Program-made: the position numbers and the translations under genes
Shown: positions 10,026 through 20,658 of the stretch, piece by piece
Position numbering within the stretch: position 1 is the stretch's first letter
Layout of the letters: each line of letters starts with the position of its first letter
Source: Actinomadura luteofluorescens
Lineage (GTDB): Bacteria > Actinomycetota > Actinomycetes > Streptosporangiales > Streptosporangiaceae
DNA length: 64,000 bases
Assembly: GCF_013409365.1 (NCBI RefSeq)
Contig: NZ_JACCBA010000001.1
Coordinates: 5,704,001 to 5,768,000, forward strand
Direction: 5' to 3'
The notes under the pieces: model-generated
The model's database searches: none
The model's input: the letters and a program-made list of their open reading frames with translations, nothing else
What the model was told of the DNA's origin: nothing

Positions 10026-12191
10026 TTGGCTCAGGTTTGGCCGGGTGACGCCTACCCCCTGGGGGCCCGGTTCGACGGCGCGGGCACGAACTTCGCCGTC
10101 TTCTCCGAGGTGGCGGAGAAGGTGGAGCTGTGCCTGTTCGACGGTCCGGCGGGCGAAGGTGAGGAGACGCGGCTGACGCTGCCGGAGGTCGACGCCTTCG
10201 TATGGCACGGCTACCTTCCGGGGGTCATGCCGGGACGCCGGTACGGGTACCGGGTGCACGGGCCCTACGATCCGCCGCGCGGCCTGCGCTGCAACCCCGC
10301 GAAGCTGCTGCTCGACCCGTACGCGCAGGCCGTCGAGGGGCAGGTCGACTGGGACGAGGCGTGCTTCGGGTACAACTTCGGCGACCCATGGTCGCGCAAC
10401 GACGCCGACTCGGCGCGCCACACGATGCGGTCGGTGGTGGTCAGCCCGTACTTCGACTGGGGGGACGACCGCCCGCCCCGCACCCCCTACCACGAGACGG
10501 TGATCTACGAGGCGCACGTCAAGGGGCTCACCGCCCGGCATCCGGACATCCCGCCGGCGATGCGCGGCACGTACGCGGCGCTCGGCCACCCCGTGATCAC
10601 CGATCATCTGCGCTCGATCGGGGTGACGGCGGTCGAGCTGATGCCCGTCCACCAGTTCGTCCACGACGACGCGCTGACGAGCCGCGGGCTGCGCAACTAC
10701 TGGGGCTACAACACCATCGGCTTCTTCGCGCCGCACAACGAGTACTCCTCGTCCGGGCACCGCGGCGAGCAGGTGCTGGAGTTCAAGGCGATGGTGAAGT
10801 CGCTGCACGAGGCCGGGATCGAGGTGATCCTCGACGTCGTCTACAACCACACCGCCGAGGGCAACCACCTCGGGCCGACGCTGTCGTTCCGCGGCATCGA
10901 CAACGCCTCGTACTACCGGCTCACCGAGGACGACTCCCGCTACTACATGGACACCACGGGCACCGGCAACAGCCTGCTGATGCGCAGCCCCCACGTCCTG
11001 CAGCTGATCATGGACTCGCTGCGGTTCTGGGTGACCGAGATGCACGTGGACGGGTTCCGCTTCGACCTCGCCGCGACGCTGGCCCGCGAGCTGCACGCGG
11101 TGGACCGGCTCTCGGCGTTCTTCGACCTCGTCCAGCAGGACCCGGTGGTCTCGCAGGTCAAGCTGATCGCCGAGCCGTGGGACGTGGGCGAGGGCGGCTA
11201 CCAGGTCGGCAACTTCCCGCCGCTGTGGACGGAATGGAACGGCCAGTACCGGGACACGGTCCGCGACTACTGGCGCGGGCAGCCGGGCACGCTGCCCGAC
11301 TTCGCCTCCCGGCTGACGGGCTCGTCGGACCTGTACGCCGACGACGGCCGCCGCCCCATCGCCTCGATCAACTTCGTGACCTGCCACGACGGTTTCACGC
11401 TGCACGACCTCGTCTCCTACGACGGCAAGCACAACGACGCCAACGGGGAGGGGAACCGGGACGGCACCGACGACAACCGGTCGTGGAACTGCGGCCATGA
11501 GGGCGCGACGGACGACCTGGACATCATCTCGCTGCGCGAGCGGCAGAAGCGCAACTTCCTGACCACGCTGTTCCTGTCGCAGGGCGTGCCGATGCTGCTG
11601 CACGGCGACGAGATCGGCCGGACGCAGGGAGGCAACAACAACGCCTACTGCCAGGACACCGAGCTGTCCTGGGTCGACTGGACGGGCCTGCGCGACGACA
11701 CGTTCTTCGACGAGCGCGGCCCGCTGCTCGACTTCGTCCGGCGGCTGTCCGCGCTGCGCACCGAGCATCCGGTGTTCCGGCGGCGCCGCTTCTTCAGCGG
11801 CGGCGACGAGAGCTCCGTCCGCTCCCGCGCGGGGGCGAGGCCCGAGGACCTGCCCGACCTCGTCTGGTTCACGCCCGGCGGGGCGGAGATGACCGGCCGG
11901 GACTGGTCCGCCGGCTTCAACAAGTCGCTGACCGTGTTCCTGAACGGCGACGCGATCGGCGAACCGGACCGGCGCGGGCGGCAGGTCAGGGACGCCTCGT
12001 TCCTGCTGCTCGTCAACGCCCACGACGGGGACCTGGCGTTCGCGCTTCCGCCCGTGCTGTACGGGCAGATGTGGATAAAGGTGCTCGACACCGCAGACCC
12101 GCTGCTCGCCGAGGAGGAGTCGCCCGTCGTGAAGTCCCGCGAGAACGTGCCGGTCGCCGCCCGTTCCATCCAGGTCATGCGCCGGGTCTGA
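10026..12191 (+). CDS. glgX: Glycogen debranching enzyme GlgX/TreX
   Basis: 721 residues from a TTG start chosen because family members begin near [18 protein letters not shown]; an upstream in-frame ATG at 9894 would add 44 atypical residues. An N-terminal CBM48-like domain ([19 protein letters not shown]) is followed by the GH13 barrel with VYNHTAEG, the nucleophile region GFRFDLA, the acid IAEPWD, and [12 protein letters not shown]. It cleaves alpha-1,6 branches. Followed 16 bp later by treY and then treZ, it completes the TreX-Y-Z route from glycogen to trehalose. Confidence 0.95.
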   Translation: MAQVWPGDAYPLGARFDGAGTNFAVFSEVAEKVELCLFDGPAGEGEETRLTLPEVDAFVWHGYLPGVMPGRRYGYRVHGPYDPPRGLRCNPAKLLLDPYAQAVEGQVDWDEACFGYNFGDPWSRNDADSARHTMRSVVVSPYFDWGDDRPPRTPYHETVIYEAHVKGLTARHPDIPPAMRGTYAALGHPVITDHLRSIGVTAVELMPVHQFVHDDALTSRGLRNYWGYNTIGFFAPHNEYSSSGHRGEQVLEFKAMVKSLHEAGIEVILDVVYNHTAEGNHLGPTLSFRGIDNASYYRLTEDDSRYYMDTTGTGNSLLMRSPHVLQLIMDSLRFWVTEMHVDGFRFDLAATLARELHAVDRLSAFFDLVQQDPVVSQVKLIAEPWDVGEGGYQVGNFPPLWTEWNGQYRDTVRDYWRGQPGTLPDFASRLTGSSDLYADDGRRPIASINFVTCHDGFTLHDLVSYDGKHNDANGEGNRDGTDDNRSWNCGHEGATDDLDIISLRERQKRNFLTTLFLSQGVPMLLHGDEIGRTQGGNNNAYCQDTELSWVDWTGLRDDTFFDERGPLLDFVRRLSALRTEHPVFRRRRFFSGGDESSVRSRAGARPEDLPDLVWFTPGGAEMTGRDWSAGFNKSLTVFLNGDAIGEPDRRGRQVRDASFLLLVNAHDGDLAFALPPVLYGQMWIKVLDTADPLLAEEESPVVKSRENVPVAARSIQVMRRV

Positions 12192-12207
12192 GAGCAGGGA
12201 TACGCAG

Positions 12208-14619
12208 ATGGACGACGACACCCGGCCGGCCGCCGGCACGCGGATGGGCGGCGCGCCGGCGGACGGCGGCATGCAGGCCGAGCCCGTCCCAGAGGAACCG
12301 CTCCCCGTCGCCGAACCCCCTGAGGAAACCGTGTCCGAGGACCACAGGCCCGAACGGGCGGAGACATCCGAACGCGTGGACAGGGGCGTCCCGGAGGAGG
12401 ACGCCCTCGCCGCGCCGCCGACCGGCACCTACCGCCTCCAGCTCCGCGGGACGCCCGAGGGGCACTTCGGGTTCGCCGAGGCGGCGGCGCTGGCCCCCTA
12501 CCTGGCGGCACTCGGCGTGTCGCACGTCTACCTGTCGCCGGTCCTGCAGGCCGCGCCGGGCTCCACGCACGGCTACGACGTCGTCGACCACTCCCGGCTG
12601 TCGGAGGAGCTGGGCGGGCCCGAGGCGTTCGGCGCCATGGTGACCCGGTTCCGGGCGCACGGGCTGCGGGTGCTGGTGGACGTCGTCCCGAACCACATGG
12701 CGATCCCGGAGCCCGCCGGGCTGAACCTGCCGTTCGCGGACGTCCTGGCGGAGGGGCCGCGGTCGCGGTTCGCCCGGTGGTTCGACATCGACTGGGAGGC
12801 GGGCGGCGGGCGGATCGTGCCGCCCGGCGAGGGCGAGCCCAACTACCGGCGCTTCTTCGACATCTCCGGCCTGATCGGGCTGCGGCAGGAGGACGCGGAG
12901 GTCTTCGAGCGCACGCATGCGCTGCTGCTGAGCCTGGTCCGGGACGGCCTGGTGGACGGATTGCGCGTCGACCATCCCGACGGGCTCGCCGATCCGCGCG
13001 GCTACCTGCGGTGGCTCGCCGAGGCCGCCCCGGACCGCTGGCTGCTCGTCGAGAAGATCACCGAGGGGGAGGAGCGGCTGCCGCCGGACTGGCCGTGCGC
13101 GGGCACCACCGGCTACGACGCGCTCGGCATGATCGGCGGACTGTTCCTCGATCCCGCCGGGGAGAAGCCGCTGACCGACTACTACGTGGCGCTCACGGGC
13201 AACCCGGCCTCCTTCGAGGAGGTCGAGCGCGACGCCCGGGCGCACGCCGCCTCGCACAGCCTCAGGCCCGAGGTCGAGCGGCTCCAGCGCGTCCTCGAAC
13301 GGGTCGTGGGCGAGCGCCGTCCGGGCCTGGAGCGGGCGCTGGTCGAACTGCTGGTCGCCATGCCCGTCTACCGCGCCTACGTCGTACCAGGCGAGGACGC
13401 CCCGCAGCAGGCCGTGGACGTCGTGAACGAGGCCGCCCGCCGTGCGCGGGCGCATCTGCCAGAGGAGATGCACGGCGACCTCGACATCGTCGTGGATCTG
13501 GCCCTCGGACGCGGTGAGCGCACCGACGCCGAGTTCATCGTGCGGTTCCAGCAGACGACGTCCCCGCTCGCCGCCAAGGGCGTGGAGGACACGGCCTTCT
13601 ACCGGTGGAACCGCATGGCCGTGCTGAACGAGGTCGGCGGTGCGCCAGGGCGGTTCAGCGTCGCCCAGGAGGACTTCCACTCGTTCTGCATCCGGCTCGC
13701 CCGCGACTGGCCGTTGACGATGACGACGCTCTCCACGCACGACACCAAGCGTGAAGAGGACGTGCGCGCCTGGCTGGCGGTTCTGTCGGAGCTGCCCACC
13801 GAGTGGGCCGAATCCGTGGATCGGTGGCGGAACTGGGGTTCCGGCACATCGCCCCTAGAGCCGGACCTGGAATACCTGTTCTGGCAGACGTTGGTCGGTG
13901 CGTGGCCGCTCACCATCGGACGGCTGGAGGAGTTCCTCACCAAGGCGATGCGCGAGGCCAAGACGCGCACTTCCTGGGCCGAACAGGACCCCGCCTACGA
14001 GGAGGCCGTCCTGGACTACGCGCGGGGCGTCCTGGCCGACCCGGACCTCGTGACCGACATGACGTCGTTCGTCGCGAAGCTGACCCCGCACGCGCGCGTG
14101 AACACGCTCGGGCAGAAGCTCGTCCAGCTGGCGATGCCAGGCGTCCCGGACATCTACCAGGGCTGCGAGATGACGGGCCTGTCGCTGGTCGACCCCGACA
14201 ACCGGCGGCCGGTCGACTACGGGCGGCGCCGCGAGCACCTGTTCCGGCTCGACACCGGGCGGCAGCCGAAGGAAGTGGACGACGAGAAGCTCCTGCTCAC
14301 GTCCAGGGCGCTGCGGCTGCGCCGCGCCCATCCGGAGTGGTTCGGTCCAGGCTCCCGGCACGAGCCCGTCGCCGCGCGCGGGCCCGCCGCCGAGCACGTC
14401 GTGGGGTTCGCCCGAGGGGAGGCCGTCGCGCTCGCCACCCGGCTCCCCGTGGGCCTGGAGCGCCGCGGCGGCTGGAAGGGGACGCGCGTGGACGTCCGCC
14501 GCCAGGGCTGGAGGGACGTCCTGACCGGTTGCACGCACATGGGCCCGATCCTTGACGCCTCGCGCGTGTTCGAGCACCTTCCCGTCGCGCTGCTCGTCCC
14601 CCGGGAGATCGATCGGTGA
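12208..14619 (+). CDS. treY: Malto-oligosyltrehalose synthase
   Basis: 803 residues. It converts the reducing end of maltodextrin to a terminal trehalose unit. The GH13 fold begins at GTYRLQL (about residue 72) with [21 protein letters not shown]; catalytic regions are [13 protein letters not shown] (nucleophile Asp), [11 protein letters not shown] (acid Glu) and [14 protein letters not shown]. The first 70 residues are acidic, Pro/Ala-rich and not part of the family. A GTG at 12331 with GAGGA upstream is an alternative start giving 762 residues, nearer the usual length; codon bias in the extension looks coding, so 12208 is kept. It overlaps treZ. Confidence 0.95.
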   Translation: MDDDTRPAAGTRMGGAPADGGMQAEPVPEEPLPVAEPPEETVSEDHRPERAETSERVDRGVPEEDALAAPPTGTYRLQLRGTPEGHFGFAEAAALAPYLAALGVSHVYLSPVLQAAPGSTHGYDVVDHSRLSEELGGPEAFGAMVTRFRAHGLRVLVDVVPNHMAIPEPAGLNLPFADVLAEGPRSRFARWFDIDWEAGGGRIVPPGEGEPNYRRFFDISGLIGLRQEDAEVFERTHALLLSLVRDGLVDGLRVDHPDGLADPRGYLRWLAEAAPDRWLLVEKITEGEERLPPDWPCAGTTGYDALGMIGGLFLDPAGEKPLTDYYVALTGNPASFEEVERDARAHAASHSLRPEVERLQRVLERVVGERRPGLERALVELLVAMPVYRAYVVPGEDAPQQAVDVVNEAARRARAHLPEEMHGDLDIVVDLALGRGERTDAEFIVRFQQTTSPLAAKGVEDTAFYRWNRMAVLNEVGGAPGRFSVAQEDFHSFCIRLARDWPLTMTTLSTHDTKREEDVRAWLAVLSELPTEWAESVDRWRNWGSGTSPLEPDLEYLFWQTLVGAWPLTIGRLEEFLTKAMREAKTRTSWAEQDPAYEEAVLDYARGVLADPDLVTDMTSFVAKLTPHARVNTLGQKLVQLAMPGVPDIYQGCEMTGLSLVDPDNRRPVDYGRRREHLFRLDTGRQPKEVDDEKLLLTSRALRLRRAHPEWFGPGSRHEPVAARGPAAEHVVGFARGEAVALATRLPVGLERRGGWKGTRVDVRRQGWRDVLTGCTHMGPILDASRVFEHLPVALLVPREIDR

Positions 14620-16457
14620 GCGCCCGTTTCGAGGTGTGGGCTCCGGCCGCCGTCCGCGTTGACGTCGAGGCGGGCGGCGCCCGGTACGCCATGGAGGCAC
14701 GGCCGTCCGGATCGGGGTCTTCTGGATGGTGGGAGGCCGAGGTCGCGGACGCCTCCCACGGGACCGGCTACGGGTTCGTCCTGGACGAGGCCGACGAAGT
14801 GCTGCCCGACCCGCGTTCGCCCTGGCAGCCCGAGGGCGTCCACGGTCAGAGCCGCGTCTACGACCACGGACGGTTCGCCTGGACCGACCAGCAGTGGCAC
14901 GGCCGCCCGCTCGCCGGCAGCGTCCTGTACGAGATGCACGTGGGCACGTTCACGGCCGAGGGCACGTTCGACGCGGCGATCGAGCGTCTCGACCATCTGG
15001 CGGCGCTCGGCATAGACGCCGTGGAGCTGCTTCCGGTCGCCTCTTTCCCCGGCCGGCACGGCTGGGGCTACGACGGTGTCCACCTTTGGGCTCCGCACGA
15101 GCCCTACGGCGGCCCGGACGGCCTGAAGCGTTTCGTGGACGCCGCCCATTCGCGCGGTCTGGCCGTCGTCCTGGACGTGGTCTACAACCACCTCGGGCCT
15201 GACGGGAATCGCCTCGGAAGCTACGGCCCGTACTTCACCAGCGCCCATGCCACCCCCTGGGGCGACGCGGTGAACTTCGACCAGGAAGGCTCGGACGAGG
15301 TCCGCGCGTTCGTCGTCCAGAACGCGCTGATGTGGTTGCGCGACTACCACCTCGACGGGCTGCGCCTCGATGCCGTCCATGCCATCACCGACCACGGCGC
15401 GGAACACCTCTTGGAAGAGATGGGACGCGCCGTGTCGGCGCTTTCGGCTCACCTTGGCCGGGAACTGTTCCTCATCGCCGAATCGGACCTGAACGACCCG
15501 CGCCTGGTGACGTCCAGAGAGGCGGGCGGGTACGGCCTGGACGCCCAGTGGAGCGACGACTTCCACCACGCCCTGCATGCCGCGCTCACCGGTGAGAGGC
15601 AGGGCTACTACTGCGACTTCGGCTCCCTGGAAACGCTGAAGAAGGCCTTCACCAAGGCATTCGTGCACGACGGGACCATGTCGACCTACAGGGGGCGGCA
15701 TCACGGCCGTCCGGTGAATGTCGGGGAGACGCCCGCGCACAGATTCCTGGGTTTCCTGCAGAACCATGACCAGGTGGGCAACCGTGCGGCGGGCGACCGC
15801 ATCGGTGCCCTTCTGCCGTCTCCCGGTCTGCTCAAAGTCGGCGCGGCCCTGCTCCTGCTCGCGCCATTCACGCCCATGCTCTTCATGGGCGAGGAATGGG
15901 GCGCGGCGACTCCGTGGTGCTACTTCACCGACCACCAGGACCCGGAACTGGCGCGCGCGGTCAGCGAGGGACGCCGGCGCGAGTTCTCCCGGCACGGCTG
16001 GAGCGGCGAGGTCCCCGATCCACAGGCTGTGGACACGTTCCGGCGATCCGTCCTCGACTGGGCCGAACCGGACCGGCCGCCGCACGCCGACCTGCTCGCA
16101 TGGCATCGCGACCTGATCGCGCTGCGCCGCTCCCGGCCCGAACTGAACGATCCCCGGCTGACCGCGACGGCGGTCGAGACCCGCGAGGAAACGGGCGACC
16201 AGGCGGACGACGTCGCGGCGCGGTGGCTGACCGTGCGGCGCGGCTCGGTGTGCGTGGCGGCGAACCTCGGTGACCGGCCCGTCCTGGTTCCGGTGCCCGG
16301 TCAGGGCGAGGCCGCGCCGGGGCTGCTGCTCGCGTCGGATCCGGCGATTCGCCTTGACCCGGTCGGCCTCGGCGATTCCGGAAGGGCTTCGGTGGTGCTG
16401 CCGGGCGCCTCGGTCGCGGTCCTCGATCTGGCCGGGCCCCCTGCACTGCGGGGATGA
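14616..16457 (+). CDS. treZ: Malto-oligosyltrehalose trehalohydrolase
   Basis: 613 residues. It releases free trehalose from the product of TreY. A CBM48-like N-terminal domain (about 1-95) precedes YEMHVGTFTAEGTF, VVYNHLGPDGN, the nucleophile region GLRLDAVHAI, the acid LIAESDLNDPRL, and NHDQVGNRAAGDR. The GTG start overlaps the treY stop (GTGA), so the two are translationally coupled. The C-terminal beta-sandwich (after about 520) ends normally. Trehalose made here would serve as osmoprotectant and as precursor of trehalose lipids; that use is inferred. Confidence 0.95.
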   Translation: MSARFEVWAPAAVRVDVEAGGARYAMEARPSGSGSSGWWEAEVADASHGTGYGFVLDEADEVLPDPRSPWQPEGVHGQSRVYDHGRFAWTDQQWHGRPLAGSVLYEMHVGTFTAEGTFDAAIERLDHLAALGIDAVELLPVASFPGRHGWGYDGVHLWAPHEPYGGPDGLKRFVDAAHSRGLAVVLDVVYNHLGPDGNRLGSYGPYFTSAHATPWGDAVNFDQEGSDEVRAFVVQNALMWLRDYHLDGLRLDAVHAITDHGAEHLLEEMGRAVSALSAHLGRELFLIAESDLNDPRLVTSREAGGYGLDAQWSDDFHHALHAALTGERQGYYCDFGSLETLKKAFTKAFVHDGTMSTYRGRHHGRPVNVGETPAHRFLGFLQNHDQVGNRAAGDRIGALLPSPGLLKVGAALLLLAPFTPMLFMGEEWGAATPWCYFTDHQDPELARAVSEGRRREFSRHGWSGEVPDPQAVDTFRRSVLDWAEPDRPPHADLLAWHRDLIALRRSRPELNDPRLTATAVETREETGDQADDVAARWLTVRRGSVCVAANLGDRPVLVPVPGQGEAAPGLLLASDPAIRLDPVGLGDSGRASVVLPGASVAVLDLAGPPALRG

Positions 16458-16523
16458 TACGGCCTACATCCTGATAGAGCCCGAAATATTGTGTTCGCGG
16501 ATGTACTACGAGTGGCAAACCGC

Positions 16524-16561
16524 AGGTCAAGAGCGCGGCGGTAGCCGAGCAAAGGTCAAGA
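16524..16561. promoter_or_regulatory. AGGTCAAGA direct repeats before the response regulator gene
   Basis: AGGTCAAGA occurs at 16524-16532 and 16553-16561, followed by a related TGGTCA. Tandem direct repeats just upstream of an OmpR-type regulator promoter are typical autoregulatory sites. The 120-bp gap here is noticeably less GC-rich than its surroundings. Confidence 0.4.
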
Positions 16562-16568
16562 TTGGTCA

Positions 16569-16574
16569 TACGAT
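16569..16574 (+). promoter_or_regulatory. -10 element of the leaderless response regulator gene
   Basis: TACGAT followed by 6 nt and the ATG at 16581. No ribosome-binding sequence fits in the interval. Confidence 0.6.
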
Positions 16575-16580
16575 CGGTTC

Positions 16581-17252
16581 ATGACCTCAGTACTGCTCGC
16601 CGAGGACGACACGTCCATCTCCGAGCCTCTCGCCCGCGCGCTGCGTCGCGAGGGGTACACCGTCGAAGTCAGTCCCGACGGCCCTCAGGCGCTGGAGCGG
16701 GCGCTCGGGGGCGGCGTGGACCTGATCGTCCTCGATCTCGGCCTTCCCGAGCTGGACGGCCTTGAGGTGGCCCGCCGGGTGCGGGCCGAGGGGCATGGCG
16801 TGCCCATCCTGATCCTGACCGCCCGTGCCGACGAGGTCGACACCGTCGTCGGGCTGGACGCGGGCGCCGACGACTACGTGACCAAGCCGTTCCGGCTGGC
16901 GGAGCTGCTCGCGCGGGTGCGCGCTCTGCTGCGCCGGGGCAGCACCGAGACCCCGATCGTCCAGGGGGTGCGGATCGACGCCGAGTCGCGCCGCGCCTGG
17001 ATGGGCGACCAGGAGCTGCAGCTCACCACGAAGGAGTTCGACCTGCTGCGCGTCCTCGTGCGGGACGCGGGCAAGGTCGTGACCCGCGAACAGATCATGC
17101 GCGAGGTGTGGGACACCAACTGGTGGGGTTCCACCAAGACCCTCGACATGCATATTTCCTGGCTGCGCCGCAAGCTCGGCGACGACGCCGGCAGTCCCCG
17201 CTACATCACCACGGTGCGGGGCGTCGGCTTCCGGTTCGAACGCGGCGACTAG
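16581..17252 (+). CDS. OmpR-family response regulator
   Basis: 223 residues. The receiver domain (1-115) has the acidic pair Asp9/Asp10, the phosphoacceptor Asp52 (IVLDLGLPELDG), Thr80 and Lys102 (DDYVTKPF). The DNA-binding winged helix (about 125-222) contains LTTKEFDLLRVLVRDAGKVVTR and the C-terminal hairpin YITTVRGVGFRFE. It pairs with the histidine kinase 100 bp downstream. The signal and targets are unknown. Upstream AGGTCAAGA repeats may be its own binding site. Confidence 0.95.
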   Translation: MTSVLLAEDDTSISEPLARALRREGYTVEVSPDGPQALERALGGGVDLIVLDLGLPELDGLEVARRVRAEGHGVPILILTARADEVDTVVGLDAGADDYVTKPFRLAELLARVRALLRRGSTETPIVQGVRIDAESRRAWMGDQELQLTTKEFDLLRVLVRDAGKVVTREQIMREVWDTNWWGSTKTLDMHISWLRRKLGDDAGSPRYITTVRGVGFRFERGD

Positions 17253-17279
17253 CACCGGCCGCCGCGGCCCGGCGGGACG

Positions 17280-17306
17280 CCGGGGGCCTTCCCGAGAGGC
17301 CCCCGG
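17280..17306 (+). terminator. Hairpin between the response regulator and kinase genes
   Basis: CCGGGGGCCT, a 7-nt loop (TCCCGAG), then AGGCCCCCGG: a perfect 10-bp stem in the 100-bp gap between two genes expected to be co-transcribed. There is no T tract. It could lower kinase expression relative to the regulator or stabilise the upstream mRNA end. Confidence 0.5.
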
Positions 17307-17352
17307 GGCGCGTGCCGCACGGTCCGCGGCCCCACCCTCAGAAGGAGCCCTG

Positions 17353-18624
17353 ATGAGGCGCCGACTGCTCCTGTCGACGCTCGCGGTGGCGGTGGTCGCG
17401 CTGCTCCTGCTCGGCATACCCCTCGCCTACGCCGCGCACAAGCTCGTCTACGAGGAGGCCGGCCGGTCGCTCGACCGGGAGGCGTCCTCCATAGCCGGCG
17501 GCGTCGGCTACAGCCTGGAGGCGCGCCAGCCGGTGACGCCCGCGGTCCTCGCCCGCGAGTACCCGGGCCGGCACGTCTCGATCACGCTGCCGGACGGCCG
17601 GACGCTCGCCGCCGGGCCGCCGCGGCGCGGCCGCGTGCTGTCGGCGACGGCGGTGCACGGCCGGGTCAGGGTGCGGGTGTCGCGCCCGGAGGCGCAGGTC
17701 CGCGACGCCGCGCTGCGGCTGCTCCTGCTCGTCGGCAGCCTGGCCCTGCTCGGCGTGGCCGTCACGGTCGGCCTGGCGATGGTGCAGGCCCGCAAGCTGA
17801 CGCTGCCGCTGGTCGACCTTGCCGAGACCGCCGACCGGCTCGGCAGCGGCAACGCCCGGCCGCGCCCGCGCCGCTACGGCATCCCCGAGGTCGACCGGGT
17901 CGCCGAGGTGCTGGATCGCAGCGCCGTGCGCATCACCGACCTGCTGGTCGCCAGCCGCGAGTTCGCGGCCGACGCCAGCCACCAGCTCCGCACCCCGCTG
18001 ACCGCGCTGTCGATGCGGCTGGAGGAGATGATCGAGGCGGCCGACTATCCCGACGTCGTCCGGGAGGAGGGCGCGGCGGCGGTCGCGCAGGCCGAACGGC
18101 TCGTCGCGGTCGTCGAGCAGCTGCTCGCCCGCGCCCGGCACGACCGGACCGGCGGCGCCGTCCCGTCCCCGATCGACGAGATCATCGCCCAGCAGGTCGA
18201 GGAGTGGCGGCCGAGCTTCCGCAAGGCGGGCCGCGACGTGCGGATCATCGGCGAGCAGGGCCTCGTCGGCATGACGCACCCCGAGGGCCTCTCCCAGATC
18301 GTCGCCACGCTCCTGGAGAACTCCCTGACGCACGGCGCCGGCACCGTGACCATCCACACCAAGCCGGGCGCGAGCTCGGTGGTGGTCGAGGTCGGCGACG
18401 AGGGCGAGGGCATCCCGTCGGAGCTGGAGCCCCGCATCTTCGAGCGCAGCGTCTCGGGGGGCCGCGGCACCGGCCTCGGCCTCTACCTGGCCCGCTCCCT
18501 GGCGGTGGTGGACGGCGGGCGCCTGGAGCTGATCCAGTCCCGTCCCGCGGTCTTCGGGGTCTTCCTGCGCCAGACCGCCGAGGTCAGGCTGGCCGCCGAA
18601 CGCGTGGTCATGGGCCCCGCCTGA
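17353..18624 (+). CDS. Sensor histidine kinase
   Basis: 423 residues. Two membrane segments (about 6-27 and 120-142) flank a short extracytoplasmic sensor of roughly 90 residues. A HAMP-like linker follows, then the H box FAADASHQLRTPLTAL with His210, the N box LLENSLTHGAGTV, the G1 box VGDEGEGIP and the G2 box GRGTGLGLYLARSL. It would phosphorylate the regulator encoded upstream. The start is supported by AAGGAG 7 nt before the ATG. Confidence 0.94.
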   Translation: MRRRLLLSTLAVAVVALLLLGIPLAYAAHKLVYEEAGRSLDREASSIAGGVGYSLEARQPVTPAVLAREYPGRHVSITLPDGRTLAAGPPRRGRVLSATAVHGRVRVRVSRPEAQVRDAALRLLLLVGSLALLGVAVTVGLAMVQARKLTLPLVDLAETADRLGSGNARPRPRRYGIPEVDRVAEVLDRSAVRITDLLVASREFAADASHQLRTPLTALSMRLEEMIEAADYPDVVREEGAAAVAQAERLVAVVEQLLARARHDRTGGAVPSPIDEIIAQQVEEWRPSFRKAGRDVRIIGEQGLVGMTHPEGLSQIVATLLENSLTHGAGTVTIHTKPGASSVVVEVGDEGEGIPSELEPRIFERSVSGGRGTGLGLYLARSLAVVDGGRLELIQSRPAVFGVFLRQTAEVRLAAERVVMGPA

Positions 18625-18627
18625 GGG

Positions 18628-19218
18628 TCAGAGCTCGGCGTAGTCGCCGGCGGTGCGGTCGAGGGGGCGCAGGGCGCCGGGAGCGCGGCCCGGGGCGCCG
18701 GTCGCGCGGGTCGCGCCGGGGCCCTCGGCGGCGGGCCCGTCGGCGGGGGCCTCGGGCAGCCCGGACGCGGGGTCGACGTGCGGGGCGCTCGCCGGCAGGA
18801 ACACCCACTTCTTGTAGGACCAGAAGCGGAACAGCGTCGCCACCCCGGTGCCGACGATCAGCGCGATGTTGAAGAACACGGCGCCGTCCAGCCCGAGGAC
18901 GTAGTGCGAGAAGCCGATGAACAGCTCGGTGATCACCAGCCCGACGCCGTTCAGCGCGAAGAACAGCACGTACTCGCGGCCGAGGCCGGTGCGGTCGCGG
19001 TGCCGGAACGTCCAGTAGCGGTTGGCCAGGTAGGAGAACGTGGTCGCGATCACGGTGGCGACGCCGTTGGACGTGAGCGGGCCCACCCCCAGTCCGGTGT
19101 GCAGGCCGTTGCCGATCGCGAAGGTGATGACGAACGCGATGGCGCCCACGCTGCCGAACTGGGCCAGTTCTCGCACCAGGTGCGCGAACCGCCGGTGGAT
19201 CTTGGCTACCAGGCTCAC
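18628..19218 (-). CDS. GtrA family membrane protein
   Basis: 196 residues from a GTG preceded by GGAAGG. Four hydrophobic segments (about 14-34, 40-60, 78-98, 105-125) with FGSVGAIAFVITF, TFSYLANRYWTFRHR and the C-terminal FWSYKKWVF box are typical of GtrA-like proteins, which are proposed to move polyprenyl-phosphate-linked sugars across the membrane or anchor glycan assembly. A Pro/Ala/Gly-rich cytoplasmic tail of about 60 residues follows the GtrA domain. Convergent with the kinase gene, 3 bp apart. It may serve the glycan genes farther right. Confidence 0.88.
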   Translation of the reverse strand: MSLVAKIHRRFAHLVRELAQFGSVGAIAFVITFAIGNGLHTGLGVGPLTSNGVATVIATTFSYLANRYWTFRHRDRTGLGREYVLFFALNGVGLVITELFIGFSHYVLGLDGAVFFNIALIVGTGVATLFRFWSYKKWVFLPASAPHVDPASGLPEAPADGPAAEGPGATRATGAPGRAPGALRPLDRTAGDYAEL

Positions 19219-19450
19219 GAAGGGAAACCGTCCTTCCGGGCTTGCACTGTGCGGCGCGGCCGGCGGCCGGCGACTGCGGGGGAGGCACCACGAGAATAGA
19301 CGTCCGCGGCTCCCGGGACGTCCGAACATGAACGTTTCACGCGCACGCCCCGTTCCGTGCCCATTGCCGTGCCCCCCACACACACCCGCGGCCCACCCCC
19401 ACACGCCTTCGACGCGGACGCCGCGTGATTCGTTCGCCCCGGCGGCCCGA

Positions 19451-19456
19451 TAACCT
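19451..19456 (+). promoter_or_regulatory. -10 element of leaderless purK
   Basis: TAACCT, 6 nt, then the GTG start at 19463. The 244-bp gap from gtrA holds no other recognisable gene; it includes a C-rich CACACACCC stretch. Confidence 0.55.
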
Positions 19457-19462
19457 TTCGAC

Positions 19463-20635
19463 GTGAAGGTTCGTGAGATGCCCGTGGTCGGGATGGCGGG
19501 CGGAGGGCAGCTCGCCCGGATGACGCAGCAGGCCGCGATCGCGCTCGGCGTGTCGCTGCGCGTGCTCGCCGGGGCGCCGGACGAGTCGGCCGCCAGAGCC
19601 GTCTCGGACGTGCGGGTCGGCAACGACCGCGCCCTCGACGACCTGCTGGCCTTCGCCCAGGGCTGCGACGTGGTGACGTTCGACCACGAGCACGTCCCGG
19701 GGCCGCACATCCAGAAGCTGGAGGCCACCGGCGTCCCGTGCCGGCCCGGGTCGGCCGCCCTCGCGCACGCCCAGGACAAGCTCGTCATGCGCGAGCGCCT
19801 GAGCGAGCTCGGCGTCCCCTGCCCCGCCTACGCGCCCGTCCCCTCGCCCGAGCCGCGGGCGTTCCTGGAGGCGTTCGGCCGCGAGCACGGCTGGCCGCTG
19901 GTCCTGAAGTCCACGCGCGGCGGCTACGACGGCAAGGGCGTCTGGATCGTCGGCGATCCCGAGGAGGCGCGGGTCGCCGACCGGCTGCAGGCCGAGGGCG
20001 TCGACCTGATGGTGGAGCAGCACGTCGCCTTCGGCCGCGAGCTGGCCGCGCTCGTCGCGCGCTCCCCGTACGGGCAGGGCGCCGCGTACCCGATCGTGGA
20101 GACCGTCCAGGAGGGCGGGATCTGCACCGAGGTGATCTCGCCCGCGCCCGGCCTGGCGAAGGACCTCGCCGCCGAGGCGCAGAGCCTCGCCCTGCGCGTC
20201 GCAGACGAGCTGGGCGTCGTCGGCCTCCTCGCCGTCGAGCTCTTCGAGACCGGCGACGGCCTGCTGGTGAACGAGCTGGCCATGCGCCCGCACAACTCCG
20301 GGCACTGGACGATCGAGGGCGCCCGGACGTCGCAGTTCGAGCAGCACCTGCGGGCCGTCCTCGACCTGCCGCTCGGCTCCACCGAGCCCACGGCCCCCTA
20401 CACGGTCATGGCCAACGTCCTCGGCGGCGACGACCCGGACGTCTACCCCCGCTACATCCACGTGATGGCCCACGACCCGGGCGTCAAGGTGCACATGTAC
20501 GGCAAGGAGTCCCGTCCGGGACGCAAGATCGGCCACGTGACCGCGCTCGGCGCCGACCTCGCCGAGGTCCGCGAGCGCGCCCGGCACGCCGCCGACTACC
20601 TGCGCTGGGGCCCGGCCATGAAAGATCATCGGTGA
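19463..20635 (+). CDS. purK: N5-carboxyaminoimidazole ribonucleotide synthase
   Basis: 390 residues of the ATP-grasp family. It carboxylates AIR to N5-CAIR using ATP and bicarbonate in purine synthesis. [16 protein letters not shown] at the N-terminus, [14 protein letters not shown] in the ATP-grasp domain, and [29 protein letters not shown] are characteristic. The leaderless GTG is used. purE follows after 23 bp, giving the usual two-gene operon for N5-CAIR formation and rearrangement. Confidence 0.96.
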   Translation: MKVREMPVVGMAGGGQLARMTQQAAIALGVSLRVLAGAPDESAARAVSDVRVGNDRALDDLLAFAQGCDVVTFDHEHVPGPHIQKLEATGVPCRPGSAALAHAQDKLVMRERLSELGVPCPAYAPVPSPEPRAFLEAFGREHGWPLVLKSTRGGYDGKGVWIVGDPEEARVADRLQAEGVDLMVEQHVAFGRELAALVARSPYGQGAAYPIVETVQEGGICTEVISPAPGLAKDLAAEAQSLALRVADELGVVGLLAVELFETGDGLLVNELAMRPHNSGHWTIEGARTSQFEQHLRAVLDLPLGSTEPTAPYTVMANVLGGDDPDVYPRYIHVMAHDPGVKVHMYGKESRPGRKIGHVTALGADLAEVRERARHAADYLRWGPAMKDHR

Positions 20636-20658
20636 GACAGTTCGAAGTGGAGGCGCGC

